Source: Bostrychus sinensis
Lineage: Eukaryota > Chordata > Actinopteri > Gobiiformes > Eleotridae
Length of the DNA: 64,000 nt
Assembly: GCA_020698575.1 (NCBI GenBank)
Contig: CM036241.1
Location: 8,536,416 to 8,600,415, forward strand
Direction of reading: 5' to 3'
Positions 12,707-22,098 of this stretch are shown here, piece after piece. The notes beneath the pieces are model-generated. The model did not search any database and was not told where the DNA came from. It was given only the letters and a program-made list of their open reading frames with translations. Numbering within the stretch: the first letter of the stretch is position 1; every line of letters starts with the position of its first letter. The position numbers and the translations under genes were made by a program.

Positions 12707-12800
<94 letters not shown>
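12707..12800 (+). repeat. (TA)n(GA)n microsatellite before mettl7a copy 1
   Basis: About 13 TA units run into about 34 GA units, ending some 90 bp before the start codon. The same compound repeat, shorter and interrupted by AAAG units, sits at 21437-21492 before copy 2. Confidence 0.95.
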
Positions 12801-12801
<1 letters not shown>

Positions 12802-12892
12802 TTTATTTTGAAACGCCTCTAAACCGGATATCCTGTCAGGTCGAACTTGACCTATAGGGTTAAATTGTTTACTTCGCGCTCAGAGTTTAGAG

Positions 12893-13387
12893 ATGTCTGC
12901 GCTAATGACATTTTGTGCTTTCATTGTAAATGTTTTGTGTGTGCCTCTGCACGTTATCCACGCATTAGGTTTGTATGAATTGTACAAACGCATTTTTCCT
13001 TTTTACCTTTACCGAATAACGAAGAACTACAACAAGAAAATGCACAACAAGAAGCAAGAACTGTTCAGTAATCTGTCCCAGTTCAAACAGCCCGGGAAGC
13101 AGCTCACCGTCCTGGAAATCGGATGCGGCACTGGGTCCAATTTTCAGTTTTATCCTCCGGGATGTAAGGTGATCTGCACGGACCCGAACCCTTTCTTTGA
13201 AAAATATTTAACCAAAACCATGAAGGAAAATGGCCACCTGACCCTGGAGAGCTTCGTGGTGGCGTCTGGGGAGGACCTGGGGTCGATCAAGGACAACTCC
13301 GTGGACGTGGTGGTCGGGACCCTGGTCCTGTGCTCGGTCCGAAGTGTCCCACAAACTCTGCGGGAGGCGCACCGCATACTCAGGCCT
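12893..13387 (+). CDS. mettl7a: mettl7a copy 1 exon 1
   Basis: 495 bases, 165 codons, phase 0 at a GTAAGA donor after RILRP. Carries the membrane anchor and most of the Rossmann fold. Confidence 0.92.
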
Positions 13388-14840
13388 GTAAGACCAACAA
13401 CTGGCTATTACTGTGTATTATAACTATGCTGCATCATCATTATTGCTGCACAGTTGATTATTACTGCACATAACATAATAAGCATAATTTTATTAGAAAT
13501 ATCTAATCTAGTAAGCATTTTAAATCGTCTTAACTGGCTTCAAATGGTTGACCCAGTACAAAAATGTAAGGTCATCTTCTGCTAGTTCAGTGATTTTCAA
13601 TTTTTTCACACTGAGTACCACCTCAGAAAATGTTTGGCTTTCAAAGTGCCACATTTAAAAGGCTAAAATAAGCCCAAATTTGGACTAAACTAGTACCAAC
13701 ACAGGGTTAAACCAGCATTACATCTTATCTAAGCACTGATTAAACCAAGTCCAATACAAATCTAAACCAGGACTAAACCAGCATTAAACCAGGTCTAATC
13801 CAGGATTAAACTAAGATTAAACTAGGAGTTGCCCTACCTAAACCAGGACTAGCTAGAGCAAAATTAAATTAACTCATAAAGGACAAGGTTTTATTTTACA
13901 GACTGAGCCACTGTTATTTATGACTCTGCTGCGTTGTCATTGTCACTGAAGATAAAAACAGTATCATTGTATTATTTGAATTGTCTTGAGCCAATGGAAA
14001 AGTAGAAAATGGCGTAAAACATAACTTCAGCTTCTGCTAGTTTGTTGAAATCTGCTTTCATACAGGAATTTTAATTTTACATCATTTCTTGAGAACTAAT
14101 TTTAAGTAATTCTAAGTTGTCGTTTTTTACATTTTTTATACGTTCTGTACATTTTCTTAAATTTTTACTTTAACCCCACAGTTCAATCTCACGCTTGGGT
14201 GTAATAGTATTAGTAGAAACATCATAACTTTAACTTTTTTTTAACCACTTTTACTTCTTCTTGAGTAATATTATTTTGAAGTTACAGTACTTTTAAGGGT
14301 GTCATAGCTAGGCTGACCAGATGTCCCTATTTAGCCGGGAAGGTCCCAGTTTTAGGCTCCTTCTCTCATGTCCCAAAACATATTTCTAAAAACACAATTA
14401 TGTCCCAGTTTTCAGCAAACCATGTTTTAAACAATGAGCAGTGACAACGTACATTTGCTTATTCAAAGTAACGTTACCTGTTGAATCTATTACAACATGT
14501 CTCAACAAATCTCTGTGGTCTTTGCTTTACTGTTTAATTCAACTCTGACCCGGTTCAACAGTTGTCGACTTACTGTATGCTTATGTTTATGTTTATGTTG
14601 CAGGGCGGTGCCTTCTATTTCCTGGAGCATGTGATTTCAGACAAAGACACCTCTTGGACCTACTTCTTCCAGCACGTCCTGCAGCCGTTGTGGTACTACT
14701 TCGAGGACGGCTGTCAGATGACCCGGGCCTCGTGGAAAGATCTGCAGAGCACCGGCTTCTCCGAGCTCAAACTGCAACACATTCAAGCCCCGCTCATCTT
14801 TCTGATCAAGCCACACATCATGGGCCACGCGGTTAAATAA
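12893..14840 (+). CDS. mettl7a: mettl7a copy 1, SAM-dependent thiol methyltransferase
   Basis: Two coding exons (12893-13387, 14604-14840) give 243 residues, against 244 for human METTL7A. The family (TMT1A/TMT1B) transfers methyl from S-adenosylmethionine to alkyl thiols and sits on the endoplasmic reticulum and lipid droplets. Residues 1-30 form the hydrophobic N-terminal anchor (MTFCAFIVNVLCVPLH). LEIGCGTGSNF at 74-84 is the SAM-binding motif I, CTDPNP at 95-100 follows motif II, and VLCSVR at 145-150 is the conserved post-core strand. The C-terminus PHIMGHAVK matches the family. One oddity: residue 142 is Gly where human METTL7A and copy 3 have Cys (VVVCTLVLCSV). Start chosen: first ATG, giving family length. 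A poly(A) signal AATAAA (14836-14841) overlaps the stop codon. Confidence 0.93.
13680..13860 (+). repeat. CTAAACCAGGA minisatellite in mettl7a copy 1 intron
   Basis: Short run of CTAAACCAGGA-like units preceded at 13587 by CAGTGATTTTCAATTTTTTC and GAGTACCACC, a decayed form of the MITE start CAGTGGTTCTCAAACT..GGTACC. The counterpart in copy 2 is at 22395-23046. Confidence 0.65.
14310..14425 (+). mobile_element. hAT-like MITE fragment (GACCAGATGTCCC type)
   Basis: The stretch GCTGACCAGATGTCCC...TCCCAGTTTTCA matches the left half of the complete element at 54431-54813. It is also present at the same intron position in copy 2 (23529-23640), so it predates the duplication. Confidence 0.6.
14604..14840 (+). 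CDS. mettl7a: mettl7a copy 1 exon 2
   Basis: 237 bases, 78 codons plus stop, after acceptor TTATGTTGCAG. Begins GGAFYFLEHV and ends GHAVK. Differs from copy 2 by Glu instead of Gly at residue 199. Confidence 0.92.
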   Translation, partial: GGAFYFLEHVISDKDTSWTYFFQHVLQPLWYYFEDGCQMTRASWKDLQSTGFSELKLQHIQAPLIFLIKPHIMGHAVK

Positions 14841-15480
14841 ACATACAGGTGAAGAGGTTTATAATGAGCTGGTGAAGTAACAGCCACAATACCATGCACA
14901 AATACCTTGCTTACACTATGAAGTACTAGCAATATTGCTTTTAGATTTGATCATAATTTGCTTTTGATTAGGGCTGAATGATTTTGAAAAAATACTAATT
15001 GCGATTTTTCTGACAGATATTGCTTCTGCAATTACATTTGCAATATATTTTTCAAAATCATTTTACAGCTTACACTTTACATTTTTAGCATTTGATGGAG
15101 CACTTGAGAGAAAACTGAAATCTTCACATCACATGCCTTGTGGATATTAAATCACTTAAATAATTGCAGCCTTTCCCATTTGCTAATTGCGACAATTAAA
15201 ATTGTGATTTTGATGCGATTTCAATTAATTGTGCAACATACTTTTGATTTTGTTCTAAATCTTTATTTTTGTATAAAATAACACACCTATTGACTAGCAG
15301 TAAAATCAACATAATTCTTTGTATTCTCTGTATACCTAGGCTCATAAATCAATATTCTATATTGTCAATGCTATTCTGTAACACTGTGGTACTGTGTTTC
15401 AGTCAGATTTTGGTGTGATTAAAGCTTTAACGCTCAGTTTTTTGGTCAAAGTTGCTTTGATTTGGTGAGATATGTTCACC
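14841..15480 (+). other. 3' flank of mettl7a copy 1
   Basis: No gene. AT-rich sequence shared almost base for base with 24060-24700 and, in part, with the two relics (12185-12420 and 18100-18250). That homology is how the relics were aligned. Confidence 0.6.
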
Positions 15481-15870
15481 ACCACAACCAGATGGATCAG
15501 ATTAGGAATGAGTTCATTGGAGGGACAGACTGAGATGGTTTGGACATGTACAGAGGAGGGACAGTGAATATATATTTGGGTAGAAAGATGCTGAGGTTAG
15601 AGCTGCAGGGGGCCTAGAGGAAGACCCTGGGCTTAATTTGAGGGGGAACAAGAAGAAACATGTTTATCGTTTCAAGAGCAAGAGGAAATGTATTTAATGG
15701 TTTACTTTTTACTAGAATATTTAAAAAAGACTTACTCTATTTTAAAATATAAAACCAAAATTACACAACTAGCTGGTGTCAGAGACGAGGATGCAGAAGC
15801 TAGAGTTAGATGGAGGCAGATTATTCAGTGTAGTGACCTCTAAAGGGAACAGATGAAAAGAAAAAGCTTG
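15481..15870 (+). mobile_element. Non-LTR retrotransposon C-terminal fragment
   Basis: Broken plus-strand translation recalls the C-terminus of fish LINE reverse transcriptases: MVWTCTEEGQ then GRKMLRLELQG near 15530-15610, and after a short interruption GVRDEDAEARVRWRQIIQCS near 15777-15840. Several stops and shifts make it a fossil. The same fragment is at 24700-25075, and a shorter piece of its start is at 12468-12535 and 21150-21210. Confidence 0.6.
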
Positions 15871-16521
15871 CCCCTTTATGGTAGCATGCCCCATAACTCA
15901 AAATAACAGTGAAATAACCAGCCAGCCTTTTCTATTAAGGGTTGTGGGTTGTTAGTGAAACAGATTTTAAATACATCCATAAAGGTTAAAGTAAAATGCA
16001 TTACTCTTCTGCCGCTTATTCCCAAAGAGGCATCATGGGTAGTTGGAAGAGCAATTTTGGGCTTGAGGAGGGGAACACGGGACTAAAATGAGTCGCAGGT
16101 CTGGCCCATAGAGGCACACACTGGTAGGAATCCATTCTCTCACTCATTCACTGAGGGCAATTTAAAGTCACCAGTTTGTCTACACTATTCATGTCTTTGA
16201 TGATGATCTTGTTGTATTCTGTAAGGACAATAGGGGACCATTTTTCTCCCTGGGTACAATGAAAAGAGATTTATAGACCAAAAATTAGGGTAAATAGTTT
16301 AGTGGTTCTCAAACTGTGGTACGGGTACCGCTGTTGCTACCTGGGAGTCTTCAGCAGTTCAAGTCCTGATTTAGTTTAATTTAGAGACAGTTTTATTCCT
16401 GTTTTAGTCCTGCTCTGGCAGGGGGGAGTGAATTTGAAGTTTAGACCAGTGCTTAGTCCAGGATTAGTCCTGGTTTAGTCCTGGAGTTGTCTTGGTTTAG
16501 ACTTAGTTTAGAGCTGGTTTA
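15871..16521 (+). other. Repeat-rich 3' flank of duplication unit 1
   Basis: No gene. At 16300 a MITE-like end begins (AGTGGTTCTCAAACTGTGG, then GGTACCGC), followed by TCCTGGTTTAG units, which are the CTAAACCAGGA minisatellite in reverse orientation. Confidence 0.55.
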
Positions 16522-17219
16522 AGGTCGGGGCACACTGGGGCGATCATCGGCCGTTGGGTGCGGTCGGATGGTTTGACGCGGTTGGTGACGTGAGTCTGTT
16601 TGGTGTGTTCCGCACCATCGGACGTAGTAGGAGACAGTTGGACGTAGTTCTGGCCGATTACACTGTTGAATCGGCATCGGGCCGTCGTGGTCAGCGAGCT
16701 CTGATTGGCTGTGTGTCCCGTTCACAATTTGTCAAACAGCTCGAGTTAAAAAATATAAGGAACTTTCTGTTCTACAACTACTTCATTGTGTTTCCCACAT
16801 CTGTGACAGTAATATGCTGCAGTTAGCTTACCTTAGCTTTAGCCTCGTGCAGATAAAAATATAATCCTCCTCTGAGACAAACAGCTGCAATAATCCAGTC
16901 CCTTTAATTCATTACTGTGATCAGTCAAGTTTAATCTAGTGCGTATAATTATTATTGACTGATAAATACTAGAGTTAAACACGTGTGTTGCGAAGTTTTA
17001 TTTACTAGAGTTTAAATAACTGCGGAGTTTAGTGACTAGCGCCGCCTGCTGTTGTAAATAGTTATTACGTTTTGCACATGCGCACTGCTCGGTTGTGGGT
17101 CTGAGTCGCCCCGGTGTCTGCAGCGACTGTCAGTGGCGACGAGGGGAGACGTGAGGAGACGAGCAGTCGCCTCGCCTCTGCTGACAGTGGTCGGGCGTTG
17201 GGTTGGTGTGTCCCAGGCT
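16522..17219. mobile_element. MITE, probably PIF/Harbinger type
   Basis: Begins AGGTCGGGGCACAC and ends GTGTGTCCCAGGCT, whose complement is AGCCTGGGACACAC: imperfect terminal inverted repeats. It is bounded by TTA on both sides (16519-16521 and 17220-17222), the target duplication size and sequence of PIF/Harbinger elements. It interrupts the minisatellite of unit 1, and the matching place in unit 2 (about 25735) has no such element. Internally GC-rich, with no credible transposase. Confidence 0.7.
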
Positions 17220-17224
17220 TTACA

Positions 17225-17400
17225 CATTATTTAGACTTTGATTTGTCCTAGTTTAGATCTGGTTTAGTCCTCGTTTAGATCTGGATTTGTTTAGTCCTGG
17301 ATTCGTCTTAGTTTAGCCCTGGTTTAGTCTTTGTTTAGTCCCGGTTTATACCTGTTTCAGACCGTTTAGCCCTGGATTCATGCTGGTTTAGTCCATTAAA
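17225..17400 (-). repeat. CTAAACCAGGA minisatellite, reverse orientation
   Basis: Units read TCCTGGTTTAGT on the plus strand. Continuation of the array at 16360-16520 that was split by the MITE. Confidence 0.65.
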
Positions 17401-17984
17401 GATGACACTTTAAAAGCCTAATATTTTCCAAGCTGTTTTTTGAACATGTTACAGTCACACCAGTATAACGTCAAAATACCAAAAAATGACACATAAAATC
17501 TTTCTAAAACCTTCAAGGTTTTGTAGTAGTATGTTGAAGTGCTGACAGAATTTTGGAGAGGGAAAAACATTATTTAGCAAAACTTTTCAAATGATTATGG
17601 AAAAAGTGGGCATCCCGAAACCCCATTTGTTCTTGCAACCAATGTAACACACTTTTCACCTGATTCATTATGTTCTTAATTGTCACTAGATAATGAGCAA
17701 TGATATTGATAATATATATTTTTTTATACAAAGTAACAATAAGCAGTATTTCCTGTTACGTCAGTGGTGGCACTGGTGATCCTTTATCTTTATTCTGTCT
17801 CTATTTAATCTTTAGGGAGTCTTTTATTAGTACAGTAAAGTTATTTTTTATATTTTTATGATAACATAAGAATCAAAACATATTACCAATTTATTGTCTT
17901 GCTTATTTTTAGACTATGGGGGAGAAAAGTAGAATATGGCAGCCACCATAGTCTTCTCAGTTAATGGAAAATGCTGGATTACCT

Positions 17985-18250
17985 GTTGAGTTTATAACAA
18001 CATGCTCTGGAAAATCTCTGTTATATTTGCTTTAATGAAGATTTAATAGTTCGGTTCACACTGTATGTTTATGTTGCAGGGCGGCGCCTTCTACTTCGTA
18101 ATTTGCTTTTGATTTGGTACTAAAGCTTTATTTTTATATAAAATAACACACACTTATTGACTTAAAATATGGTCAGCTTAATGCTTTGTATTCTCTGTTC
18201 TCTGTATCCTTAGGCTTACAAATCACTATATTCCCAATGCTGTTGTTTTA
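17985..18250 (+). pseudogene. mettl7a relic 2, exon 2 stub
   Basis: Close copy of the relic at 12060. Here the acceptor is intact (TTATGTTGCAG), followed by GGCGGCGCCTTCTACTTC, the first six codons of exon 2 (GGAFYF). The sequence then jumps to 3' flank (GTAATTTGCTTTTGATTTGG, then TATAAAATAACACAC). The same deletion in both relics shows it occurred before the tandem duplication. No exon 1 is found upstream of this one. Confidence 0.8.
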
Positions 18251-21149
18251 TAGCCTGGCAAGCGATGACTAGTCTGGTAACGCTCCCATTCAAAGAGATT
18301 TTAGAGGGGCGGGACTAAGGGATGCAGAGTTAACCAATCAGAGGACGTGACGTAAGTAGAGCGACGGCAGCTTTTCATAACAAACATGGCCGCCACGGTG
18401 TGAGAGACTCGTTTGGGGGATTTTGCCGGTTTTAGAATCAAAACTCAAGAATATTCAGCGTTAGCAGCGTTTTTCTATTAATTTTTAAACGAGGACAGCA
18501 GCAAACAGTCGTTGCGTAAGGTTTGTGTAAATGTGTTAACCGGGACTTTGCTGTGGTCAATGTCTTAACAAGACGAAGCAGATTCACAGGAATTAAGTAC
18601 AACACAACGAGCAGTTTTTTTAATAATTTAAAGTCACTTTACACTTAAGTGTATTATTCATTTACTTCTCAGTCACACTGTGGTTCACAGCAAGAACAGT
18701 GACTAAAAAATATTTAAATACGACTCCTGTATAAGGACTGATCAGGTATTGCAGAGCAATCTAGTGTTTACCTCATAACTACACTGGGATGTAAGATTCT
18801 TTTTCTTACTGTATGTGTGGCAGGAAAAATCTTTGAGGTGTAGCTGGTCTGTAATCAGATATCTCATGTATAATCTTAAGAACAACTTGTGCAGTTAAAA
18901 TGTGAATTCAGGAGGTGTTACAGGAGATATGTAACATCCAATATGATGTGCTCTGTAACTGAATATATTATCCAAATTCAGTGCAAGCAGTATTAGAGAT
19001 GAACAGATGTGTGGTTTCCTGAAGTATTTCTCCAAGAATACTGTGCAGTTTATCTATAACATCACATGCTCATAGAAGTAGAGGGGTAGGCTCTTTACAA
19101 CCTTGAAATGGAATGCAAAATGAGAGACATTAAGTGCAGCTCAGATAGACTGCTGCAATAGTTTTTGGAAAGTTGTTGTGCTGCTGTACAGAGCTTTTTT
19201 CATTACTCCAGTCTCCAGATCCACAGTGTTAGTACAGGTGAACTCCAGACCAGCAGATGTAGCCACTGTCAGTACAGGTGAACTCCAGTGTCCAGATGGA
19301 TGTGTACCTGAAAGACAAAACACACAACTAGAATATGTCAATCTCACTAAAAAGTAACAATAAATACAAAGGTGTAATTTATATTTTAGATGGATATTAT
19401 GGGTGCAGTTTATGATTTTACCTCTCAAGACAAAACATAGTTTATAAAAAGCCTTAACTACATTTTAACAGAGACTGCTTTAGTAACTGATAGGGGCTGG
19501 TGGACTACAGTGGCGTAACATAAGCTTTGTATCTGCTTACATTTTGTGTCCCTCTTTTAGTGGAGGAAGCAGACACAGGTCACACACACAGCCTTCAGCC
19601 TGCAGTCTCTGCACTGTGGGCAGAAAAGACTGCCCAAACTTTAACCAGGACCTCTGAACCTAAGTTCTATGATTTATTTATTTATTTTTTTTAAAATAAA
19701 ATTACAGCTCAGATATTGGGAGACATGTCTCGTGCAAGTCCGCGTGAAGAGCGAGCTTCGCTGACCGAGTAAACTGAATATTTCGTTGGAGTTTTAGCGG
19801 TCCTATCTCTGCGAATATAAGGTCATTTTTTAATATAAAATAAAGACTGTTTTGAAGCTCGATAACTGTAGGACACCCAGGGCTTAATTTGTAAATCAAA
19901 CGATCCCGGAACAAAAATTGCGCTTTGACACTGGAGACCACAAGGCCAACACTGTTCCCGGAACGTACACACAACACAATACTTAGACGCGCACACATCA
20001 CAAAATACCAAGCAACTGCTCATTTATACTCAATTTTAAATTATATTTTAACATATTTGTTAACATTATTATACATTACAGCGTTTCACTTCAGTGTAAT
20101 GTGTCAGTGTACGTTTTTTTGATTACTCAGCTGATTGAGAAATCAGCTGCTACGCGTAATTACTGCGCTTTTGTAGACTCACTCTGTCATAGACCTACTG
20201 TGTGGCCACCAGTCTGAAGCAAGAACACAGACTCATGCAGCTGTGGTCTGTATAAACAAAGTCTACACTAGGAAAGGGAGCACACGGCAGCAGTAAGCTT
20301 TAAGCCTATGTCTCTCCTTTTGCTTTCGCTTCGTTTAAGTGAGCCGTGGAGCGCGCAGTTTTATCTGCGTAATGGCGTCTCACGGCTCCAGGCTCTGTGA
20401 GCCTTAGCGCGTTAGCTCCAGCTTACAGATGAACAAACAAACAACAAAACAAACAAAAAAGAACAAACTGCTGTAGATCTATGTCCCGTGCGCACAGGGG
20501 ATATAATGGAGGAATAAAAAGCGCACATCGAGGGCGCGTGGCGTAAAGTTTCTCTGCGTAACTATGGCTCTGTAACAGTGACACTGGCCCCGGGTCTCAT
20601 CCTGTGACCCACGATCAGCGTTAGCTCCAGCTTCCATATGCATTTGAGTAAAAGAACAAACTGACGTGGCACTGCCATGTCCCATGAGCTCTCGGGCACA
20701 GTGGGGAAATCGGCACGTCCAAAGCGCATCACGTAGATCCTGTCCGCGTAACCAAAGTCAGGACAAACCTCAACAGATTTACTGTCTTCTTGCTGTAAGC
20801 AAACACATCACTTTTGATTTAAAGAGCAGCAGTCAGCTGTGGCTGCACTTGCGTTTTCAAAAACACAGCCTACTATGGTTCTGTGCGCTCTGTGGATGCA
20901 GCGGGGATTGGGCGGGGTCGGGGGACATCTCAAAATATGCACTGTGCGTACTGCTGTACACCTGCAGACACCACTGGTGTTAACAGCGGTGAATAGATCT
21001 TTCATTTTGATGTGAAGGTCTTTTCCACCGGATTCCCTGTACACTCTGTAGACACGAATTACAGTGCGGGGACAGTCTATGTTGAAGCTCACGCGGAAAT
21101 GAAGCGCGGCTTTTATGTTTAAAACATTGCATTTCTGTGTAATTACACA
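18251..21149. other. 2.9 kb block of unknown origin inside duplication unit 2
   Basis: Replaces about 127 bp present in unit 1 (12341-12467). I see no terminal inverted repeats, target duplication or recognisable transposase. The left end looks promoter-like: GGGGCGGGAC (18306-18315), CCAAT (18334-18338), TGACGTAA (18348-18355) and ATGGCCGCC at 18386, which is stopped after four codons. Bases 19232-19290 hold a direct repeat AGTACAGGTGAACTCCAG, 40 bp apart. A minus-strand frame of 52 codons (19141-19299) follows a good acceptor (TTTTGTCTTTCAG). The right half, near 20340-20760, is CpG-rich with a diverged tandem repeat. It could be a transposon fragment or a captured promoter region. Confidence 0.5.
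20180..20765. repeat. Diverged tandem repeat, period about 190 bp
   Basis: The anchor CTGCGTAA recurs at 20365, 20554 and (as CCGCGTAA) 20744, spacing 189-190. GCGTTAGCTCCAGCTT and AAGAACAAACTG recur with similar spacing at 20410/20619 and 20459/20653. Copies are clearly diverged. CpG density is high for this window. Confidence 0.55.
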
Positions 21150-21436
21150 GGATTAGGAATGAGTCCATCAGAGGGAAAGCTCATGTTAGAGGTTTTGAGA
21201 ACTAAGATGTGTGTATAAGTGTAAAATTATATAATAATTATATAATAAGTGTATAATAAGGGTATTATTATGTGATTATTTTGTTTTATTACAAAATCAA
21301 TCAAAAATTAAATAATGTTGGTTTAAAAAAAAACAACCTATAAACTATTCAATGCCTGCAATTTTGTTAAAAAAAATTGAAATCCACCCAATTTAAAGGT
21401 TGCCAATAAATGCACTTTTTATTAAAAGTAGTGCAA

Positions 21437-21450
21437 ATATATATAGAGAG

Positions 21451-21492
<42 letters not shown>
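21437..21492 (+). repeat. (TA)n(GA)n microsatellite before mettl7a copy 2
   Basis: Shorter counterpart of 12707-12800, with AAAG interruptions, ending about 110 bp before the start codon of copy 2. Confidence 0.95.
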
Positions 21493-21494
<2 letters not shown>

Positions 21495-21603
21495 TTTATT
21501 TTGAAATGCCTCTTAACCGGATATCCTGTCAGGTCGAACTTGACCTGCAGAGTGAACTTGTTTACTTCGCGCTCAGAGTTCACGCTGTCGCCTCGGTCTA
21601 GAG

Positions 21604-22098
21604 ATGTCTGCGCTAATGACATTTTGTGCTTTCATTGTAAATGTTTTGTGTGTGCCTCTGCACGTTATCCACGCATTAGGTTTATATGAGTTGTACAAAC
21701 GCATTTTTCCTTTTTGCCTTTACCGAATAACGAAGAACTACAACAAGAAAATGCACGACAAGAAGCAAGAACTGTTCAGTAATCTGTCCCAGTTCAAACA
21801 GCCCGGGAAGCAGCTCACCGTCCTGGAAATCGGATGCGGCACTGGGTCCAATTTTCAGTTTTATCCTCCGGGATGTAAGGTGATCTGCACGGACCCGAAC
21901 CCTTTCTTTGAAAAATATTTAACCAAAACCATGAAGGAAAATGGCCACCTGACCCTGGAGAGCTTCGTGGTGGCGTCTGGGGAGGACCTGGGGTCGATCA
22001 AGGACAACTCCGTGGACGTGGTGGTCGAGACCCTGGTCCTGTGCTCGGTCCGAAGTGTCCCACAAACTCTGCGGGAGGCGCACCGCATACTCAGGCCT
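21604..22098 (+). CDS. mettl7a: mettl7a copy 2 exon 1
   Basis: 495 bases, phase 0, donor GTAAGA after RILRP. Confidence 0.92.

Larger units (their letters stand above)
11828..17425 (+). repeat. Tandem duplication unit 1 (mettl7a relic plus gene)
   Basis: This block is closely similar to 17753-25832 through relic, promoter-proximal microsatellite, both exons, intron and about 2.6 kb of 3' flank. Differences are discrete: 18251-21149 is present only in unit 2, 22433-22914 only in unit 2, and 16522-17219 only in unit 1. Similarity extends well beyond exons, so this is recent DNA-level duplication or gene conversion and not selection on protein alone. Confidence 0.85.

Noticed and set aside
12669..12857. 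Open frame rich in Tyr-Ile and Arg-Glu
   Set aside because: Pure translation of the (TA)n(GA)n microsatellite.
16519..16826. Open frames on both strands in the GC-rich MITE
   Set aside because: Compositional; no recognisable domain and the element has non-autonomous structure.
20479..21168. Several 60-105 codon frames in the CpG-rich part of the 2.9 kb block
   Set aside because: Overlapping frames on both strands with no conserved motif; expected by chance in GC-rich sequence.
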